Assembly: GCA_030429495.1 (NCBI GenBank)
Contig: JAUIFH010000008.1
Span: forward strand, 1-64,000
Direction of reading: 5' to 3'
Origin: Alphaproteobacteria bacterium
Lineage (GTDB): Bacteria; Pseudomonadota; Alphaproteobacteria; Rhodobacterales; Rhodobacteraceae
DNA: 64,000 nucleotides
Positions 61,243 to 64,000 of this stretch are shown one piece after another. The position numbers were made by a program, and so were the translations under genes. How positions within the stretch are numbered: position 1 is the first letter of the stretch; each line of letters opens with the position of its first letter. The notes below the pieces were generated by a model. It did no database searches and had not been told where the DNA came from. It saw only the letters and a program-made list of their open reading frames with translations.

Positions 61243-61848
61243 ATGATATCGGCCGGAATTGCGGGATTTCAGATTTCACTCGGCCTGATCCTGGCGATCG
61301 GGGCGCAGAACGCTTTCGTGTTGCGGCAGGGCCTTCGCCGCGAGGCGGTGCTTGCCTGCGTTCTGTTCTGCGCGGTCTCGGACGCGATCCTCATCGGCGC
61401 GGGCGTCGCCGGTTTTGCGGCGGCAAGTGCGAAGGCGCCATGGCTCGCGCCGGTTCTGCGCTGGGGCGGTGTCGCCTTCCTGTCCGTCTATGCCCTTCGT
61501 GCGGCGCTGTCCGCGCTGCGGGGCGGCGGATCGCTCGATCCGCGGAGCGCGCCGGGACCGGGCGACCGGGCACGACTTCTCGCCGTTCTCGCCGCGATCA
61601 CCTGGCTCAATCCGCATGTCTATCTGGATACTGTCGTTCTGATCGGCTCGGTCTCGGCCCAGTATCCCGGGCGGGAGGTCGCGTTTGGCGCGGGCGCGGT
61701 GATGGCCTCGTTCTGTTTTTTCTTCGCGTTGGGCTACGGCGCGCGACTGCTCGCGCCGCTCTTCGCGCGGCCAGCGGCATGGCGCTGGCTCGACGGCGGT
61801 GTCGCGGTCGTCATGGCATGGATCGCGGCCAGTCTGGCCTTCGGCTGA
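61243..61848 (+). CDS. argO: LysE/ArgO family amino-acid exporter
   Basis: This 201-aa membrane protein has six hydrophobic helices and the family signature LAIGAQNAFVLRQGL near residues 17-31 and ITWLNPHVYLDTVVLIG near 120. It exports lysine or arginine. GGGGGA lies before ATG 61243; an ATG at 61238 opens only a stop. Confidence 0.9.
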   Translation: MISAGIAGFQISLGLILAIGAQNAFVLRQGLRREAVLACVLFCAVSDAILIGAGVAGFAAASAKAPWLAPVLRWGGVAFLSVYALRAALSALRGGGSLDPRSAPGPGDRARLLAVLAAITWLNPHVYLDTVVLIGSVSAQYPGREVAFGAGAVMASFCFFFALGYGARLLAPLFARPAAWRWLDGGVAVVMAWIAASLAFG

Positions 61849-61902
61849 ATCCCGACCGCCTTTAGCTTGCACCCGGCGCGCCGATCGGATCATGTCGGGC
61901 GC

Positions 61903-62811
61903 ATGAGTCCCGCCGATCCGCCCTCTCGCCCGCTCGCGGGTATCCTCTGGATGCTTGCGACCGGCCTTTGCTTCGTCGTCGTGACGGGCACGGTGCGCCA
62001 TCTCGGCACCGGGCTTCCGGCGGTTCAGGCGGCCTTCATCCGCTTTCTCTACGGCATCATCTTCCTAGCCCCGACGCTGATACCGGCGCTGCGGCGCGGG
62101 CTGGACGCGCAGGTCTGGCGGCTCGGCCTCGCCCGCGGGGGGCTACATGTGGTGGCCGTCACCCTGTGGTTCTTCGCGATGGCCCGCATCCCGGTGGCCG
62201 AGGTCACGGCAATCGGCTACCTGAACCCGATCGTGGTGACGGTGGGGGCCGCGCTGTTTCTTGGCGAACGGCTTGCTGCGCGGCGCATGATCGCAATCGG
62301 TGTGGCAATCCTTGGCGCGCTGGTTGTGCTTCGGCCCGGGTTGAGGGAGATCGCACCGGGCCATTTCGCTCAGCTTGGCGCGGCGGTGTCGTTCGGGCTG
62401 TCCTACATTCTCGCCAAGCGGCTGTCGGCGATGGCGTCGCCCGGGACGGTCGTGGCACTTCTCTCGCTGATGGTCACGATTGGGCTTGCGCCTTTCGCAT
62501 TGGCGGTGTGGGTGACACCCGGCTGGGATCAGCTTGGCTGGCTTGCGCTTGTCGCGGCTTTCGCGACGATCGGCCATTACACCATGGCGCGCGCCTTTGC
62601 GGCCGCGCCGCTGACGGTGACGCAGCCGGTGACGTTCCTGCAACTGGTCTGGGCGACACTTCTCGGCTGGGCAGTATTCGGCGAGGCGGTTGATCCCTAC
62701 GTCCTCGCCGGAGGCGGGATCATTATCGCGGCGATCAGCTACATGACCTGGCGCGAGGCGCAGATCGCGCGGCGTGCGGTAACTCCGCCACCGGTCGCGG
62801 CAAAGTTCTGA
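61903..62811 (+). CDS. DMT superfamily (EamA) permease
   Basis: This 302-aa protein has about ten membrane helices in two EamA repeats, with PVAEVTAIGYLNPIVVTVGA near residue 98 and FLGERLAARR. The substrate is unknown. It follows argO on the same strand by 54 nt. Confidence 0.88.
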   Translation: MSPADPPSRPLAGILWMLATGLCFVVVTGTVRHLGTGLPAVQAAFIRFLYGIIFLAPTLIPALRRGLDAQVWRLGLARGGLHVVAVTLWFFAMARIPVAEVTAIGYLNPIVVTVGAALFLGERLAARRMIAIGVAILGALVVLRPGLREIAPGHFAQLGAAVSFGLSYILAKRLSAMASPGTVVALLSLMVTIGLAPFALAVWVTPGWDQLGWLALVAAFATIGHYTMARAFAAAPLTVTQPVTFLQLVWATLLGWAVFGEAVDPYVLAGGGIIIAAISYMTWREAQIARRAVTPPPVAAKF

Positions 62812-62820
62812 CGGTCGGGG

Positions 62821-63495
62821 TCAGGGCAAGTCGACCTCACGCGCCCAGTCCCGCCTAAGCCGGTCGGCCCGCCCCTTGAAATGCGCCCCCGTTGGCACGC
62901 AGTTGTCGATCCGGTCCACGCGGAAGTGCCTGAACGCCTGCCGCAGGTGGCACCATGCCGCCAGCACCAGCGCATCGGTGTAGTAGATAAGCGCCAGGGG
63001 GCGGACCTCGCGCCGCGTCCGCTCTTCCTTCAGATCGCGGTAGTCGAGGAGCAGTTCCGCCTCATCGCGGATTGCCTGCCGGATCAGGCCGGGATCGGCG
63101 GCCGCCGGCGGTACCCGGTTCCAGCCCGAGACATGGAGCGGGACCGTATGGCGCAGGTCGTCCGGCAGGATCGCGGCGATCTTGCCGGCGGCGCGTCCCG
63201 CCGCCCGCTCAAGCGCGGCATCCCCGGTGCGGCGCAGAAGCGCGAGGCCCACGACGATGGCCTCCACCTCGTCCGCGGCGAACATCAGTGGCGGCAGGTC
63301 GTAACCGGGTCGCATGATATAGCCGATCCCGGCCTCTCCCTCGATCGGTACGCGCATCGCCTGTAACGCGGCGATGTCGCGGTAGATCGTGCGCTTGGTC
63401 ACCTCCAGCCGCTCGGCGATGGCCTGCGCGGTCATCGGCCGGTCCGCGGCACGCAGGGTCTGGATGACTTCGAACAGGCGAGTCGAACGTTCCAT
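62821..63495 (-). CDS. YafY-type regulator (HTH_11 plus WYL domain)
   Basis: This 224-aa regulator has an N-terminal winged helix (LFEVIQTLRAADRPMTAQAI, ERLEVTKRTIYRDIAAL) and a C-terminal WYL domain with LLLDYRDLKEERTRREVRP and LAAWCHLRQAFRHFRVDR. WYL domains bind nucleic acid or nucleotide ligands. It is divergent from the gene at 63580, which it may regulate. Confidence 0.9.
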   Translation of the reverse strand: MERSTRLFEVIQTLRAADRPMTAQAIAERLEVTKRTIYRDIAALQAMRVPIEGEAGIGYIMRPGYDLPPLMFAADEVEAIVVGLALLRRTGDAALERAAGRAAGKIAAILPDDLRHTVPLHVSGWNRVPPAAADPGLIRQAIRDEAELLLDYRDLKEERTRREVRPLALIYYTDALVLAAWCHLRQAFRHFRVDRIDNCVPTGAHFKGRADRLRRDWAREVDLP

Positions 63496-63579
63496 GCCGG
63501 GACCATAGCATGACTGCTGACACTCAGGTGTCAGCAGGGGTTCGCTAGCTTCCGACGGGTTACAGCAACGGAGACGACG

Positions 63580-64000
63580 ATGACCATCCTTCACGACGGA
63601 TTCGATACAAGGCCCATCACGATGCAGCCGATGTGGCAGATCGCGTTCCAGGCGCCAAGCGCGGATGTGGACAGGATATTCGGCGCAATCGTCGAGATCA
63701 CACCACTCACGCACGGCAAGACCGACCGGAACGGATACCGTGCCGCTTCGGGGTGGGAGTACTATCGGCCACGGGAAGGCACGCCGACCGGCGCGGAGGA
63801 CCAGATCCGCCATCGGCCGGGCGTTGAGGAGATGCGGTTCTTCCTGCCGCGCGACACGCGCATTCTGAACGCGGTCGTCGAGGCGATCTACGAAACGCAC
63901 AGCTACTACGAACCCGTGATCACCGTGACCGAGGTCCTCAGGAGCGAGTGCAAGGGTCTTGACGACGGCGGCAACCCGCATCGGTGGTGGAACAAGAAGG
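63580..64000 (+). CDS. partial gene, unknown, cut by the window end
   Basis: An open frame from ATG 63580 (GGAG upstream) runs off the window after 140 codons. It reads MTILHDGFDTRPITMQPMWQ and later RFFLPRDTRILNAVVEAIYE, then SYYEPVITVTEV. The last part recalls CutA/YqfO-like ferredoxin folds, but I cannot assign it. The divergent WYL regulator may control it. Confidence 0.6.
   Translation, partial: MTILHDGFDTRPITMQPMWQIAFQAPSADVDRIFGAIVEITPLTHGKTDRNGYRAASGWEYYRPREGTPTGAEDQIRHRPGVEEMRFFLPRDTRILNAVVEAIYETHSYYEPVITVTEVLRSECKGLDDGGNPHRWWNKK

Overview
The window is high-GC alphaproteobacterial chromosome. It is most consistent with the Rhodobacterales (Rhodobacteraceae/Paracoccaceae). Evidence: the hom-glpX-recJ order, a DUF2927 lipoprotein, a TadE/TadE/TadG minor-pilin operon, a VPLPA-type C-terminal sorting protein, DUF1127 small proteins, a full CtrA box (TTAA-N7-TTAA), and a dispersed double-hairpin intergenic repeat of a type I recall as common in that group. 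The genus was not determined.

Host part, left (1-34.9 kb): tRNA-Glu; recJ, glpX, hom and a small lipoprotein on the minus strand; a TetR repressor with a palindromic operator; pirin; a Tad minor-pilin operon; glutamate dehydrogenase; crotonase; an EamA transporter; a CAP-domain protein; dtd plus a sugar kinase; rluB; tadA; two very small genes including a DUF1127 protein; a UPF0173 hydrolase; gatC-gatA; a cell-wall amidase; RNase P RNA; a glycosyltransferase preceded by a CtrA box; rpmG; SDR/AraC divergent pair; a Bax-inhibitor-type membrane protein; LysR; quinone oxidoreductase; an XRE regulator behind a near-perfect sigma-54 promoter; a HisN-type phosphatase; and 8-oxoguanine deaminase.

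Accessory part (34,918-50,437): a 15.5-kb integrated element bounded by an 18-bp direct repeat. It lies inside the 3' end of guanine deaminase (guaD). The displaced native guaD 3' end is still visible at 34,872-34,935. The element supplies a replacement C-terminus that keeps the frame and resembles the original protein tail while the DNA differs. Its contents are an excisionase/AlpA-like protein, a DUF5906-type primase-helicase, an AT-rich repeat cluster that looks like a replication origin, a possible small terminase, a large terminase (TerL), several small unknown genes, a low-GC 1272-aa SIR2-domain protein that looks like anti-phage cargo, an HNH nuclease, and a tyrosine integrase. There is no portal, capsid or tail gene. 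I read it as a phage satellite (phage-parasitic island) that replicates and packages itself in a helper's particles and carries a SIR2 defence gene.

Host part, right (50.3-64 kb): the chimeric guaD, mgtE, 5-formyl-THF cyclo-ligase, a VPLPA sorting protein with a small membrane partner, a YmdB-type phosphodiesterase, two convergent SLC13-type permeases around a second copy of the intergenic repeat, yebC, a divergent argP/argO-like pair, an EamA transporter, a WYL regulator, and a gene cut by the window end.

All family calls are from reading the translated sequence; no searches were run.
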